Assembly: GCF_032854445.1 (NCBI RefSeq)
Contig: NC_088304.1
Location: forward strand, 4,402,001-4,466,000
Origin: Liolophura sinensis
Taxonomy: Eukaryota; Mollusca; Polyplacophora; Chitonida; Chitonidae
Reading direction: 5' to 3'
Length of the DNA: 64,000 nucleotides
A model generated the notes under the pieces. That model searched no databases, was not told where the DNA came from, and saw only the letters and a list, made by a program, of their open reading frames with translations. Shown in pieces: positions 54,382-63,272 of the stretch. Numbering within the stretch: the first letter of the stretch is position 1; each line of letters opens with the position of its first letter. Position numbers and translations under genes: made by a program.

Positions 54382-55127
54382 ATAAAATTTGTTGACCTGC
54401 GTTTTCTGAAATGTAACGACACCACCACTTTCCCACGCTCAAATGGTATTTTCTTCCCTGAATCGTCTCTTATATCCACTTCTACGGTGAAAAATGAGTT
54501 ATTTTGGAGGGGAAAATACTTGACATGTTCGAATGTGTGGGCTATGGACTGCCCCGGTTTACCCTGAACAGGTACGATTCTCATCAGAGGCACGAGCTTA
54601 TCTCCGACTATGTGTGGCTGAACCACATCGGAATATATGTAAAGAGAATCCATGCCCCTATTAACGTCTAATATAGCAGAGCTCATGTGTATCCCGGGTG
54701 CGCACTTGCGATCCGTAAATCTCAGTATTTCTTGCAAAGCATCGCTGAGCACTACCTTCGCATTATCATTAACTATCAACACGGCTTTCTGATTAAACTT
54801 GTCGTAGCGCAACTTGATACTGTCTTGATGGGCTGTTCGAATTTCATTATTGAGTGCATCTACGAAGACTTTGCCCGAATTATAATATCCCTCTCTCATC
54901 GTGATTTTCACTGATTTGACATCGTCGTCAGTTTTAGAAATACTAATAAGCGATACCTCGTCGGATTGTACATTGTACCATGAAAATGGGTAATGAAACT
55001 CCACTATTCCTACTTCCCACTGCCCGTGAAGCTCTAGTGGACGGGGTAATCTAGTAATGTAATTCGTGAGTGTATTATTCGGAAAATAATCTAACGAGCT
55101 GTTCGACGGTAGAGTCAGGTAGAACAT
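54378..55127 (-). CDS. Maverick minor capsid (penton-like) protein
   Basis: 249 residues with the family's typical start, F-Y-L-T-L-P-S-N-S-S and D-Y-F-P-N-N-T, then W-E-V-G-I-V-E-F-H-Y-P. A beta-rich middle follows, and the C-terminal end is basic. This is the protein known in Polintons as the minor capsid or penton protein with a single jelly-roll fold (family knowledge). It is likely to occupy the vertices of the particle with the major capsid protein. Confidence 0.88.
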   Translation of the reverse strand: MFYLTLPSNSSLDYFPNNTLTNYITRLPRPLELHGQWEVGIVEFHYPFSWYNVQSDEVSLISISKTDDDVKSVKITMREGYYNSGKVFVDALNNEIRTAHQDSIKLRYDKFNQKAVLIVNDNAKVVLSDALQEILRFTDRKCAPGIHMSSAILDVNRGMDSLYIYSDVVQPHIVGDKLVPLMRIVPVQGKPGQSIAHTFEHVKYFPLQNNSFFTVEVDIRDDSGKKIPFERGKVVVSLHFRKRRSTNFI

Positions 55128-55208
55128 ATCGAATTAAAACTGTATTAGAGCACTCCTCTGCGATTGCGGGTATTGGTTATCTTTAACGTAAACAAAAAAA
55201 TAGAAAAC

Positions 55209-55973
55209 TTAGAATTTAGACCACCTCAGGCGTCTGGTGCTAATTACTCTAGGTCCATAGGCACCCCGTCTGCCAGATCTAGTTCTGGGCGTGGGCTCGA
55301 CCGATCTAGTAGACCTCGTCGTTACCGCGGGGCTAGGTGTGAAAACAGGTATTTTAGAGGGGCCTGGGGGTATACCCGGTTTGCGTTCATGCATGTATTC
55401 CCACCTCTGCCTGTTCCCGACTAACTCCAGAGGGACGTTAATGTCTTTCAGACCTTGAGCAAATGTCTCCCACCCCCTGGGAGTAAACTGACGTCTATGT
55501 CTCAGCACGTCGTTAACCAGATCCGAAATGTTAGTGTCAGGTATTGTATTATCTTTATATATAAGCTCGCCTTTGTCATTCCATGACATCTGAGGGCTGG
55601 ACTTTATTCTCTCAATAAGGAGTCGGGCCTTTTTATGCATGGTTTTCGGTACACTCTCGACTATTTCACGCTCTATATTACTTCGTAACGGTTCATTCAC
55701 AGCGTTGTCAGTTGACCTGTCTTGTACGACTTTAACGGGTAGGGGGGTAATTGACGTTGTTCTCTGGTTTTCAAATGTGAGATATTTCTGTAACGCATCA
55801 TTGTACATTCTAACTTTTTCACGCTCCGTTATATTATTCCGTCTAAGCACGGACTCCATGTCTCTGTCTAGGGCCTGCATCATAGATAGAGTGCTATTGA
55901 TAGGTATTTGTTGTTGTTGTAAGGTCTGCAACAACTTGGGCTCTATTAAAGCCATCTTTTTCACGTGCTCCAT
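55209..55973 (-). CDS. Conserved Maverick protein of unknown role (PW-like?)
   Basis: 254 residues from the ATG at 55973. The N-terminal half is helical and polar with a short Q run (LQQQQ). The middle has a conserved-looking block R-R-Q-F-T-P-R-G-W-E-T-F followed by N-V-P-L-E-L-V-G-N. The last 50 residues are rich in Pro, Thr, Arg and Ser. I recall this block from other animal Mavericks, but I cannot name a function. The gene begins 2 bp after the stop of the upstream small basic protein gene. Confidence 0.75.
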   Translation of the reverse strand: MEHVKKMALIEPKLLQTLQQQQIPINSTLSMMQALDRDMESVLRRNNITEREKVRMYNDALQKYLTFENQRTTSITPLPVKVVQDRSTDNAVNEPLRSNIEREIVESVPKTMHKKARLLIERIKSSPQMSWNDKGELIYKDNTIPDTNISDLVNDVLRHRRQFTPRGWETFAQGLKDINVPLELVGNRQRWEYMHERKPGIPPGPSKIPVFTPSPAVTTRSTRSVEPTPRTRSGRRGAYGPRVISTRRLRWSKF

Positions 55974-55975
55974 GC

Positions 55976-56308
55976 TCAACTGAATACCTTAGAAACGATA
56001 GGAGCTAGTATGGAGGCTAGGGGTGCTAACAGCGCTCCTAAAAATCCGCCTTTCTGTAGTATACGTTTCCTTCTCTTAATACTCGTATTTTTCTTGGCCA
56101 GGTGTCGCAAGCCCGTCTTGTGTCGCTGTAGTTTCGATTTGTGAGCCGTATTCAACGGTACATTGCCTTTTAAGATATTCGAGGCGCACTCGCACAAACA
56201 ATAGATCAATTCCTTGTCAGCCCCTCTTAGTATTGTTTTCACGAGTTTCGGGTTAGGCTGAGAAAGTGCCTTTAAAGTAACGGCGTGCTTACGCAGTCTT
56301 GCGGACAT
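55976..56308 (-). CDS. Small basic Maverick protein with hydrophobic C-terminus
   Basis: 110 residues from ATG at 56308, preferred over the non-ATG extension upstream. The middle is strongly basic (H-K-S-K-L-Q-R-H-K, S-I-K-R-R-K-R-I-L) and is followed by the hydrophobic, Gly-containing end G-G-F-L-G-A-L-L-A-P-L. This type of protein recurs in animal Mavericks. It may bind DNA or membranes in the particle; that is inference. Confidence 0.75.
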   Translation of the reverse strand: MSARLRKHAVTLKALSQPNPKLVKTILRGADKELIYCLCECASNILKGNVPLNTAHKSKLQRHKTGLRHLAKKNTSIKRRKRILQKGGFLGALLAPLASILAPIVSKVFS

Positions 56309-56357
56309 GATGACTAATAACAAAGTGGCGATAATATCATGTGAACATTTCTTTTTA

Positions 56358-56972
56358 TCATCTTTTCAGATACACGTACTGTATTTCACCTGGAAAAATG
56401 TTTGTTCGAAGCCTCAAATGTTCAGGTGTGTCCTGTTTAAAGTCCACCAGAAGATAACCGTGAGGCTGCGAGGTGGCGTCCCTATAGGCTTCCTGTATAA
56501 ACTGTGTGTGTCCAGGGTACATCTGTTTGGCGAGATGCATGATCTGCGAGGCGTCTCTTGGATTTTTAAACAACACTAGGTAATGTGTGTTTAAATTGAT
56601 AGTTCTCTGTTCTTTGTTTTTACTGAATAGGTTTTGTGTTATGTATATAACACTACAGGAGCAGTGATGGGATTGTTTTGTGAAAAGCTGTGACACTGTC
56701 TTGTCAGTCTCCATCATCAGATCGTCTATGATCAATAGCTTGTTGCCAGGTGCTTCGATGTCCTGTAGGCAGTTAAAACCTTCCCTGAAATCCACGTTTT
56801 CGCACTCTGCATATCCTTTTTGCCATACACCATAACACCATATCACTTTGTCCGGGGGTGGCTGGATCATAATAGACGCGTCACGGATAAGTCTCTTGAC
56901 GAATTCTGATTTTCCACATCCACTAGGTCCAGATATGATAGATGTAAAGGGATGTCTTAACGTGACGTCCAT
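56358..56972 (-). CDS. Maverick DNA-packaging ATPase (FtsK/HerA, A32-like)
   Basis: 204 residues from ATG at 56972. The Walker A motif is S-G-P-S-G-C-G-K-S (residues 14-22), and the Walker B motif is K-L-L-I-I-D-D-L (about 78-85). A likely sensor region, V-I-Y-I-T-Q-N, follows. This matches the short ATPase of Mavericks and of poxvirus A32-like packaging proteins, thought to push DNA into the capsid. Confidence 0.93.
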   Translation of the reverse strand: MDVTLRHPFTSIISGPSGCGKSEFVKRLIRDASIMIQPPPDKVIWCYGVWQKGYAECENVDFREGFNCLQDIEAPGNKLLIIDDLMMETDKTVSQLFTKQSHHCSCSVIYITQNLFSKNKEQRTINLNTHYLVLFKNPRDASQIMHLAKQMYPGHTQFIQEAYRDATSQPHGYLLVDFKQDTPEHLRLRTNIFPGEIQYVYLKR

Positions 56973-56974
56973 CG

Positions 56975-57247
56975 TCACCTACTGATAGGTTTAATACCGT
57001 TCTGCAGGTTTATATAATATCTCCAGATCTGTTCGCACACCTCATCCGATGAATTATTGCATACAGTCAGTGTATACGCATGTAGTACGACTAATCTGCT
57101 GTGATTGACAACACCGTCGTTAAACATCTCGTTCAATACTGCCTTGTACGATTGAAGGGATGTGACCACGGACACCATGGCCATCCAGTCATGTTTTCTA
57201 GCCCTCCTCACAAATAACTGACAGAATAAAGGAAAGGTCACCAACAT
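56975..57247 (-). CDS. Small protein with a Bcl-2 BH1-like motif
   Basis: 90 residues from the ATG at 57247. The block E-M-F-N-D-G-V-V-N-H-S-R-L-V-V resembles the BH1 motif of Bcl-2 family apoptosis regulators (E-L-F-x-D-G-x-N-W-G-R-I-V). The usual W and G of NWGR are replaced here, which weakens the call. The length is below a full Bcl-2 fold (about 140 residues), though the small size may reflect an atypical homologue. Bcl-2-like proteins have been described in some Maverick relatives, which supports the idea. The gene lies 2 bp upstream of the ATPase start. Alternative: an unrelated helical protein. Confidence 0.5.
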   Translation of the reverse strand: MLVTFPLFCQLFVRRARKHDWMAMVSVVTSLQSYKAVLNEMFNDGVVNHSRLVVLHAYTLTVCNNSSDEVCEQIWRYYINLQNGIKPISR

Positions 57248-57286
57248 GTCGCGAGTGAGCTCAGCGGTCAAATGAGACTAGAACAA

Positions 57287-57676
57287 CTAGTCGTGTATTT
57301 TCAAGGCCTTGTCTACGATTCTCATGTGTTCTTTGAGAGCTATCCATTGGTCAATCCCCAGTCCTATACCTTTCCTAGTAGGTTTGTCGTTCACAAACTT
57401 TCTGATGTCAATACGTGGACTATCTCTATACATACAAGCTGTCACTCTCACATTCTTTCCAATGGGCAAACCTACAGCTTTAGCGCACGTAGTTATGTTA
57501 AAAGGTTTTAAGCTAGTATTTCGTGGCGGCGACTTACTGCTACAACTACACGTGTGATTAACACTCAGCGTTATGGTTGTAGCTATGACAATAACCAATG
57601 ACAGACTGATCAGTAAGCCACCAGCTGCGTATTTTTGGCGATGCCTAGCCTCCACGTTGGTGTTGATACCTGCCAT
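57287..57676 (-). CDS. Membrane-anchored PC4-like protein
   Basis: 129 residues from ATG at 57676. A single hydrophobic helix lies at about residues 15-37 (L-L-I-S-L-S-L-V-I-V-I-A). After a Cys-rich linker comes a C-terminal block, R-I-D-I-R-K-F-V-N then K-G-I-G-L-G-I-D-Q-W-I-A-L-K. It fits the C-terminal domain of PC4/p15 coactivators, which bind single-stranded DNA (D-I-R-x-Y...K-G-I-S-L-x-x-x-Q-W). A PC4-type domain behind a membrane helix is unusual. An upstream non-ATG extension exists but overlaps the integrase end, so I used the internal ATG. Confidence 0.7.
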   Translation of the reverse strand: MAGINTNVEARHRQKYAAGGLLISLSLVIVIATTITLSVNHTCSCSSKSPPRNTSLKPFNITTCAKAVGLPIGKNVRVTACMYRDSPRIDIRKFVNDKPTRKGIGLGIDQWIALKEHMRIVDKALKIHD

Positions 57677-57717
57677 GCCGCCTGTGCGAATGACTGTTTC
57701 ATAGCATATTACTTTTT

Positions 57718-58806
57718 TTATAATGTTTTCAACATTTCTTTCGACACATATGAATTGAAGGCGGAAGGCCAACCTTTCCATTTGACTTTATAATAAGTTT
57801 TCCCCCCTCGACGTTTTCTTTCTAGGATTTTTTCTATTTTGTAATACTCATCATCCTTTTTAATAATTTGCTGTAGCTCTTGTTCGTAAAAGGTACCGCG
57901 CAATACTTCGCCGTTTAAATCACGTAACTTATACACAGGAGGTATTCTGGTATGTCGACTGTGAATTATGAATATTTCATCTGTCCACGATGGTATATAG
58001 CCTTTATCGAAAATGGCTTTCACCTTACTTACCCTAACGCTATCACCCACATTAAATTTAAATTTGGATTTAGTCTTTTCGGCGGGATACAAGTTCTTGC
58101 GTACTATGTTTTCTGTAAGTTTATTCACTTGTTCGGGAGCCATTTTAATACTTCTATGAAATGACTTGTTATAGCTAGATATCAAGGCGGGTAAGACATC
58201 CACATATCGTTGAGTATTCTTGGCTGTGAAGTATTTATACATTTTAGACTTTAAAGTCCTATTGAAACGCTCTACAATACTGGCGTGCGTTTCATTGTGT
58301 GTGTTAAAGTGGTAAACCTCATTGGATTTCAAAAACTGTTGAAATTTTCTGTTAAAAAATTCAGATCCGCTATCGGTTTGGAGATACACAGGCTTTCTGC
58401 CTTGTTTAAGTATTTTGCCGAATGCCTTCACCATTGTTCCACCAGTCTTATCTTTCATGGGAATAGCCCAGCTGAATTTCGAAAATACATCTATACACGT
58501 CAATAAATACTTATGCCCTCTGTTAGATTTGGCCATATGACTCATGTCCACCAAATCAGCTTGCCATTGGTCGTCGATCTTATCCACCTTAACTCTGTTT
58601 CGCTTATACCTCTTTGCAGGCGGTTTATGCAATGTGTACGCATCTTGTGTCTTTAACCACTCCTTGATTTCCTTTTTAGAGATGGTATACCCGTTCTCCC
58701 TGACTGCCCTGTACAAGGCCTGTACCCCACCGTATGATGATTGGCTGGCTGGGGTATAATACAGTTTCTGTAAGATCTTATCAATCTCAGATCGTGACGG
58801 ATCCAT
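57718..58806 (-). CDS. Maverick integrase with C-terminal chromodomain
   Basis: 362 residues. The retroviral-type catalytic core shows the acidic triad: Asp 84 in W-Q-A-D-L-V, Asp 145 in L-Q-T-D-S-G-S-E-F and Glu 179 in A-S-I-V-E-R-F-N-R-T. A SH3-like region follows (F-N-V-G-D-S-V-R-V). At about 318-360 comes a chromodomain (Y-Y-K-I-E-K-I-L, Y-Y-K-V-K-W-K-G-W), which in other elements binds modified histones and steers insertion. The gene is intact and is the reading that best explains the 6-bp target duplication. Confidence 0.96.
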   Translation of the reverse strand: MDPSRSEIDKILQKLYYTPASQSSYGGVQALYRAVRENGYTISKKEIKEWLKTQDAYTLHKPPAKRYKRNRVKVDKIDDQWQADLVDMSHMAKSNRGHKYLLTCIDVFSKFSWAIPMKDKTGGTMVKAFGKILKQGRKPVYLQTDSGSEFFNRKFQQFLKSNEVYHFNTHNETHASIVERFNRTLKSKMYKYFTAKNTQRYVDVLPALISSYNKSFHRSIKMAPEQVNKLTENIVRKNLYPAEKTKSKFKFNVGDSVRVSKVKAIFDKGYIPSWTDEIFIIHSRHTRIPPVYKLRDLNGEVLRGTFYEQELQQIIKKDDEYYKIEKILERKRRGGKTYYKVKWKGWPSAFNSYVSKEMLKTL

Positions 58807-58950
58807 GACTATCTCTGCAGCTTACTTCGGAACGAATGGTGGGGAACTAGTGAAACACATCGTATAAATAACAAACAACAGTGAGTACATTTTTTTCAAA
58901 ACTGTATTCTGGGAATATAGACACATGATAATAGTGATAATACATAAACA

Positions 58951-59991
58951 TTAGGCACAGTCTATTCCTTCGTCTTCCAGGCGATCATTCATGTCACCTT
59001 CATCTGTAACCAAAATGTTCATAACTTCAGACTTTAAATTGTCCATGAAGCATCTCGTCTTCAAATAACAATCACGCCACACTTCATCTTCATAATTGAT
59101 CAGGAATACGGGATGCACGTATACATCCGCCGATTTGTACAGGAGACATTTCACCTCCTCGATGAGGGCATCTTCATCCAGGGAGGCAAATGCATTTTGA
59201 AACTGTTCGTCAAATGTCGCTAAGACATCAATGCCTTCTTCTCTCTTTAGACGGATGGCTTTCACAACAGCATCCTTGTATACACCATTTACAGTCTGTC
59301 GCAAGAATTGGGACCTTTTGCTGCGAAGGCCCCCACCACTTACGAAAGAGTCCTCATCATAATTGTCTGTATCACATTTCTTTATTTTCTTCCTAGCCGG
59401 AGCATTCGGGACGGTTGCATTCATCTCCATAGACATGAGTGGTGTCCCCTGGAACATATCGTCACTCTCCATGTAATCTCTCAGCACATTGATGATGTCT
59501 TCCGACACTTTCTTGAGGGCAACCCAGGCTTGCACGGAGAAGGCCACGCCTTTCATAGTAGGATACAACAGTCCCCTCCTACTCCTCTCCCACTTTCTTA
59601 TATGGACGAGTGACATCCCCTTGTAGTCACCGTAGGACATGTGTATATCTTCCCCCAACAACAGAGGTTGAGGAGTGGGTTTGCCAGACTCAATGTGCAT
59701 GTCAATGGTTGACATGTAAAAGATAAAATGTTCCCATGTCCTCTGGGTCATTGTGATGGCTTTGACACTCTCCCTGCCAGCTGTATCACCCTTCTTGCTC
59801 AGCTCCACGTAAATACTTGTCCTCTCCTGGAAGACTCTAGCGACGAGATCTCCATAGACTTCGTAATTCATGATGTCGCTAAAACTGGTGTTGTTGTTGT
59901 AAAGACGATTGTTGTTGATGTAGAAGCAGATGTTGTTGTCGTTAAGACCGGCGTTGTCGTTGTAAAGGCAAGCGTTGTTGTTGTTGTGCAT
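58951..59991 (-). CDS. Maverick protein with two PC4-like domains and an Asn-rich N-terminus
   Basis: 346 residues. The first 40 residues are Asn-rich, coded by GTT/GTTGTA-type triplet repeats. Two blocks resemble PC4: around 45-95 (S-I-Y-V-E-L-S-K...I-T-M-T-Q-R-T-W-E-H-F) and around 115-170 (S-L-V-H-I-R-K-W-E...K-G-V-A-F-S-V-Q-A-W-V-A-L-K). A nuclear-localisation-like R-K-K-I-K-K follows, then an acidic C-terminus. The gene sits closest to the right terminal repeat. The start may instead be the Met at about residue 41. Family members could act in replication or transcription; this is inference. Confidence 0.7.
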   Translation of the reverse strand: MHNNNNACLYNDNAGLNDNNICFYINNNRLYNNNTSFSDIMNYEVYGDLVARVFQERTSIYVELSKKGDTAGRESVKAITMTQRTWEHFIFYMSTIDMHIESGKPTPQPLLLGEDIHMSYGDYKGMSLVHIRKWERSRRGLLYPTMKGVAFSVQAWVALKKVSEDIINVLRDYMESDDMFQGTPLMSMEMNATVPNAPARKKIKKCDTDNYDEDSFVSGGGLRSKRSQFLRQTVNGVYKDAVVKAIRLKREEGIDVLATFDEQFQNAFASLDEDALIEEVKCLLYKSADVYVHPVFLINYEDEVWRDCYLKTRCFMDNLKSEVMNILVTDEGDMNDRLEDEGIDCA

Positions 59992-60118
59992 CTGCTGTGA
60001 TCTGTTGGAGCTGGATGCCGATATGACTTTTGGCGCAAATTATATAGCAAAATGTCACGTGACTGTTTCCATATTAGAGGTCTGCGATTGGTCTGATCAT
60101 GTACCACGTGGTCATAAC

Positions 60119-60209
60119 CTTGCTTCATCTTCCTATGTAATAAATTATGTCATATATTGCGTAAAACGTTGCATAATCATAAGAGTTCCAGCGCAGCCTT
60201 ATTACTACT
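60119..60209 (-). repeat. Maverick right terminal inverted repeat (91 bp)
   Basis: Identical in reverse complement to 47466-47556. Just inside it (60040-60118) are CACGTGAC and CCACGTGG sites, like those near the left end. Confidence 0.97.
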
Positions 60210-60215
60210 GATGCC
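60210..60215. repeat. Maverick target-site duplication, right
   Basis: GATGCC, the partner of 47460-47465. Confidence 0.95.
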
Positions 60216-60420
60216 TTGACACCAAGTCAGGTGGATTGTCCTTTCCATTTTTGTGCACAATAGGGTAACTGTACTTTGGAAGGCGAAGACTCAAGCGCTC
60301 AATTCTTACTAGAGATTTTGAGTGAGGGTTATTGATGATCAGTTCTAGTGGCTTGTGGTCAAGTGTAAATGGTGCTTTATGCAAATACAAATGAAAGTGT
60401 TCACAACTCCACACTATCGG
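60210..60420 (-). pseudogene. Ty3/Gypsy pol relic: RNase H end
   Basis: On the minus strand it encodes a typical Gypsy RNase H tail: R-E-A-L-P-I-V-W then C-E-H-F-H-L-Y-L, T-L-D-H-K-P-L-E and D-L-V-S-R-H. The frame is cut by a stop formed by the first bases of the Maverick. If one copy of the 6-bp duplication is disregarded, the frame here is the same as that of the relic at 47457, showing that the Maverick entered this pol gene. Further upstream Gypsy parts (reverse transcriptase) are not recognised. Confidence 0.88.
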
Positions 60421-62650
60421 TAGGGCTTCACGTTCTTTTAGTGTTCATGCAATTCTTAAAGAGAATGCTGGGTGGAATAAGATTTTCGCGGCCCATCACC
60501 TTGCCCGAAGTTGAAAAACAAAAGCCAAACATGGCAAACGTTGATATGAGTTGTCCGGTTCGAAAGTTTAAACGGGTGGATTACAGTTGAAAGATGGTTT
60601 ACCAATGCTGGCATTGACATATTACATTTCGGGCGTTTTAGGGAGTAGGTGGATATCAAAGATAAGGTAGGGTTTGAGCCGGTTTTTAAAGTGAAATTGT
60701 CCGCGTGGAAGTCTACATGACCGAATATTAGATTTGGGCTAAACCAAAGCAGCGACGACGGTGTGATAGCTGGCAAATGGTCAGATGTAATCGGTGACAT
60801 ACAGCCTGTTGTCAATTTACCTCAATGCACTGATTAATTGCAATTTATTAGAGGTCACTGGTCTAGAATTACTCAAAACGCTGTATTGTCATCACATTTA
60901 ATATACAATCACATTAAAACAAATGCATAGAGACCTGGACCAGCAGAGTCCTGGTCTGTTCATGAATACAAGATGAACCGGTGAAACACGACCTCTTGGC
61001 AATTTATCTCAGTCAGGGTTTTATTCTCGCGTTTCCTGTAAATGCATAAACAGTACCAATTGACAAGCCCACTAGCACCATGTCTTAGGTCAAAAAAAAT
61101 CCAGTGATATAAATTGCAATTTATTAGACGTCACTGGTTTAGAATTACTCAAAATGTTGGGTTATCATCACATACATGTAGGTCCGTACATGGATAATTA
61201 TCGATGCTGACCGTGGACATTAAGCATGGTGGGGATATTGTGTAGCTAGGAGTTCCCTGTCCGTTGAATTCTTGGTCGGCTCTGGCATGTAGAGGATAAT
61301 GCGCTGAGGATCATGCGCTGAGGCTCCACAGTGGATTCACGACGAATGACCTCGCTTTGTCTGTCAAGCTGAAGAGAAGGTTTTCGGGGGGGGGGGGGGA
61401 GGAAATCTGCCATGGCATAGGTGTGTGTTGTCCTTTTGAACTAGTGGACTGAATGGCCAGGTGGCTTGAATGCGGCAGGTGGTTATCTCTCCGTGTAGAC
61501 ACCATGTGATACAGCAGGCTAAGGCATATTTTACTCTGCTTATTGGTAACCCTCCAATCGTACAGACAGGAGGCGTTAGACGGTGAATTCTGCTGGGCAT
61601 ATTACACGCATACGGGCGCTCATCGAACACACTCACCGAGACCGGCTCTGGATGGCATATTTTTCATAGGCCTACGCAACCCGGAACATTGAATAGGGCA
61701 GTACTAGTCATGTACAGATTGTATACATGTTTATAGCACTTTCCTGTTGTATACATAGGAGTCCTGTGTAAAGCGTGCCTCGTCGACAATGAGGCAGGGA
61801 CACCCACTAGTGACGAGCAGGTCTAGGCATCTACATACAGGCATACCCCGTTATTCATAGGCCTAGTGTTTGATCGGGTTTGAGCCGTACTGTTTGTACA
61901 GCGATTACCTTGTAGGCTGGCCAGGGTTGCTCTCTCTACTTTTTTCGTGAGCACAACAAACTTCCCCGGTTACCTCCATTGTCCGAGCCTAGCCTGCTGA
62001 AGCTGTTCTTCCGCGTCTCGTCGCCATTTCCCTACTACGTACTGATAGCTCATATTCACGTCCAGCAAGCCAGCGCGCGTGGTTTCCATAGAGACAAGGA
62101 TGTGAGTGGAAAGGAAGTTTATTGCATCACGGTGGAATGTAGTTTTCTTGTTGAAATACCTTTATTAGTACGACCAGTCTACATCCTATCAGGATACTAC
62201 ATGGATGTGTTCTGTTATGATATCGATTTGTGATTCTTTTTCTTTGAGCTAGATGTATCACGCCGCGGTCTTCTCTGATCGTCAGACAAGCAGCTAGGAC
62301 GTCGCCTCCAGGCATACACCGAAATGTAAGTATATCACACAGTACACCAACATGTGCCATCTATATTAAACACGAACAAGCAAGCACGCCTGGTTCATAT
62401 GAAAGATACAAATTTAGGTCAACGTTGTGTAGTCTTGACACGGTTTGGCTATTTGACTAATTTATTTGGTGTTTTAGGGCGCATATTTATACTCAACAAT
62501 ATGGCTGCCGAAAAGGAAGGAAAGGAAACCTCATATAGGTCTACCTTATATTTTAGACTATTTGTTACCTGGCCAACCTCATTACGGATATTATGAGACA
62601 TTAGTATAGGTAGTAGCCTATAGGGATCCTCTGTCAGATTTAAAGTATTA
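60421..62650. other. Unassigned intergenic DNA with a dispersed duplication
   Basis: No gene is recognised. A stretch of about 60 bp at 60837-60900 ('ttgcaatttattagaggtc', 'actggtctagaattactcaa') recurs at 61111-61172 with a few changes. A run of G occurs at 61386-61398. Confidence 0.45.
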
Positions 62651-62651
62651 G

Positions 62652-62705
62652 ATTTATTTATTTATTTATTTGATTGGTGTTTTACGCCGTACTCAAGAAT
62701 ATTAA
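62652..62705 (-). repeat. SINE 3'-end fragment
   Basis: A (ttta)n run, then 'ttgattggtgttttacgccg' and 'tactcaagaatatta', matching the reverse complement of the SINE tail. Confidence 0.8.
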
Positions 62706-62764
62706 GGTATTAGATAATGTGTAGGCCTATAGACGTCGGCTACGTTCAAGCATCTAAATGTGTA

Positions 62765-63058
62765 CAGGATACCATTTTGCGACATTTATATATACAGGCC
62801 TACACTATATATACATGGCACCATTTTGCAACATTTACATATACAGGCCTACGATATGTATACATAATACCATTTTACGACATTTACATATACAGGCCTA
62901 CACTATATATACATGGCACCATTTTGCAACATTTATATATACAGGCCTACGATATGTATACATAATACCATTTTACGACATTTACATATACAGGCCTACA
63001 CTATATATACATGGCACCATTTTACGACATTTACATATACAGGCCTACGCTATGTATA
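62765..63058. repeat. 49-bp tandem repeat, six copies
   Basis: The unit is 'accattttgcgacatttat' + 'atatacaggcctacactat' + 'atatacatggc'. Alternate copies differ (acgatatgtatacataat), so a 98-bp higher-order unit is visible. The open frames through it have no features of a gene. Confidence 0.9.
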
Positions 63059-63272
63059 TGTTCAACAGAAACATGATTCACAAACACGTTACAGTTCACT
63101 ATTTAGTAGGATTGTCGTAAGACACCAATAGCATACATGCTCTACGCACAGTATTATATGCACTGCCATTAAACTTGTTAAACAGGTAGTTCAAGACGTA
63201 TCCAATAACATACACACTTATAATGTTCCACCTCACCTTGTACGTCTGTGTCAATACATATCGTATTTTCGC

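Larger units (their letters stand above)
47466..60209. mobile_element. Maverick/Polinton element, 12,744 bp, structurally complete
   Basis: The element has 91-bp terminal inverted repeats, identical base for base, starting AGTAGTAATAAGG and bounded by the duplication GATGCC. It carries the standard set: protein-primed DNA polymerase B, retroviral-type integrase with chromodomain, adenovirus-like protease, A32/FtsK-like packaging ATPase, and major and minor jelly-roll capsid proteins, with several accessory genes. The polymerase reads rightward; all others read leftward in a compact row, some overlapping by 1-4 bases. Such elements are considered integrated relatives of virus-like agents. The polymerase has one frameshift and one internal stop, so this copy may not be autonomous unless these are sequence errors. 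Confidence 0.97.

Noticed and set aside
60456-60815. More Gypsy coding sequence upstream of the RNase H
   Set aside because: The frame shows no reverse transcriptase or other recognisable motif; I could not support it.
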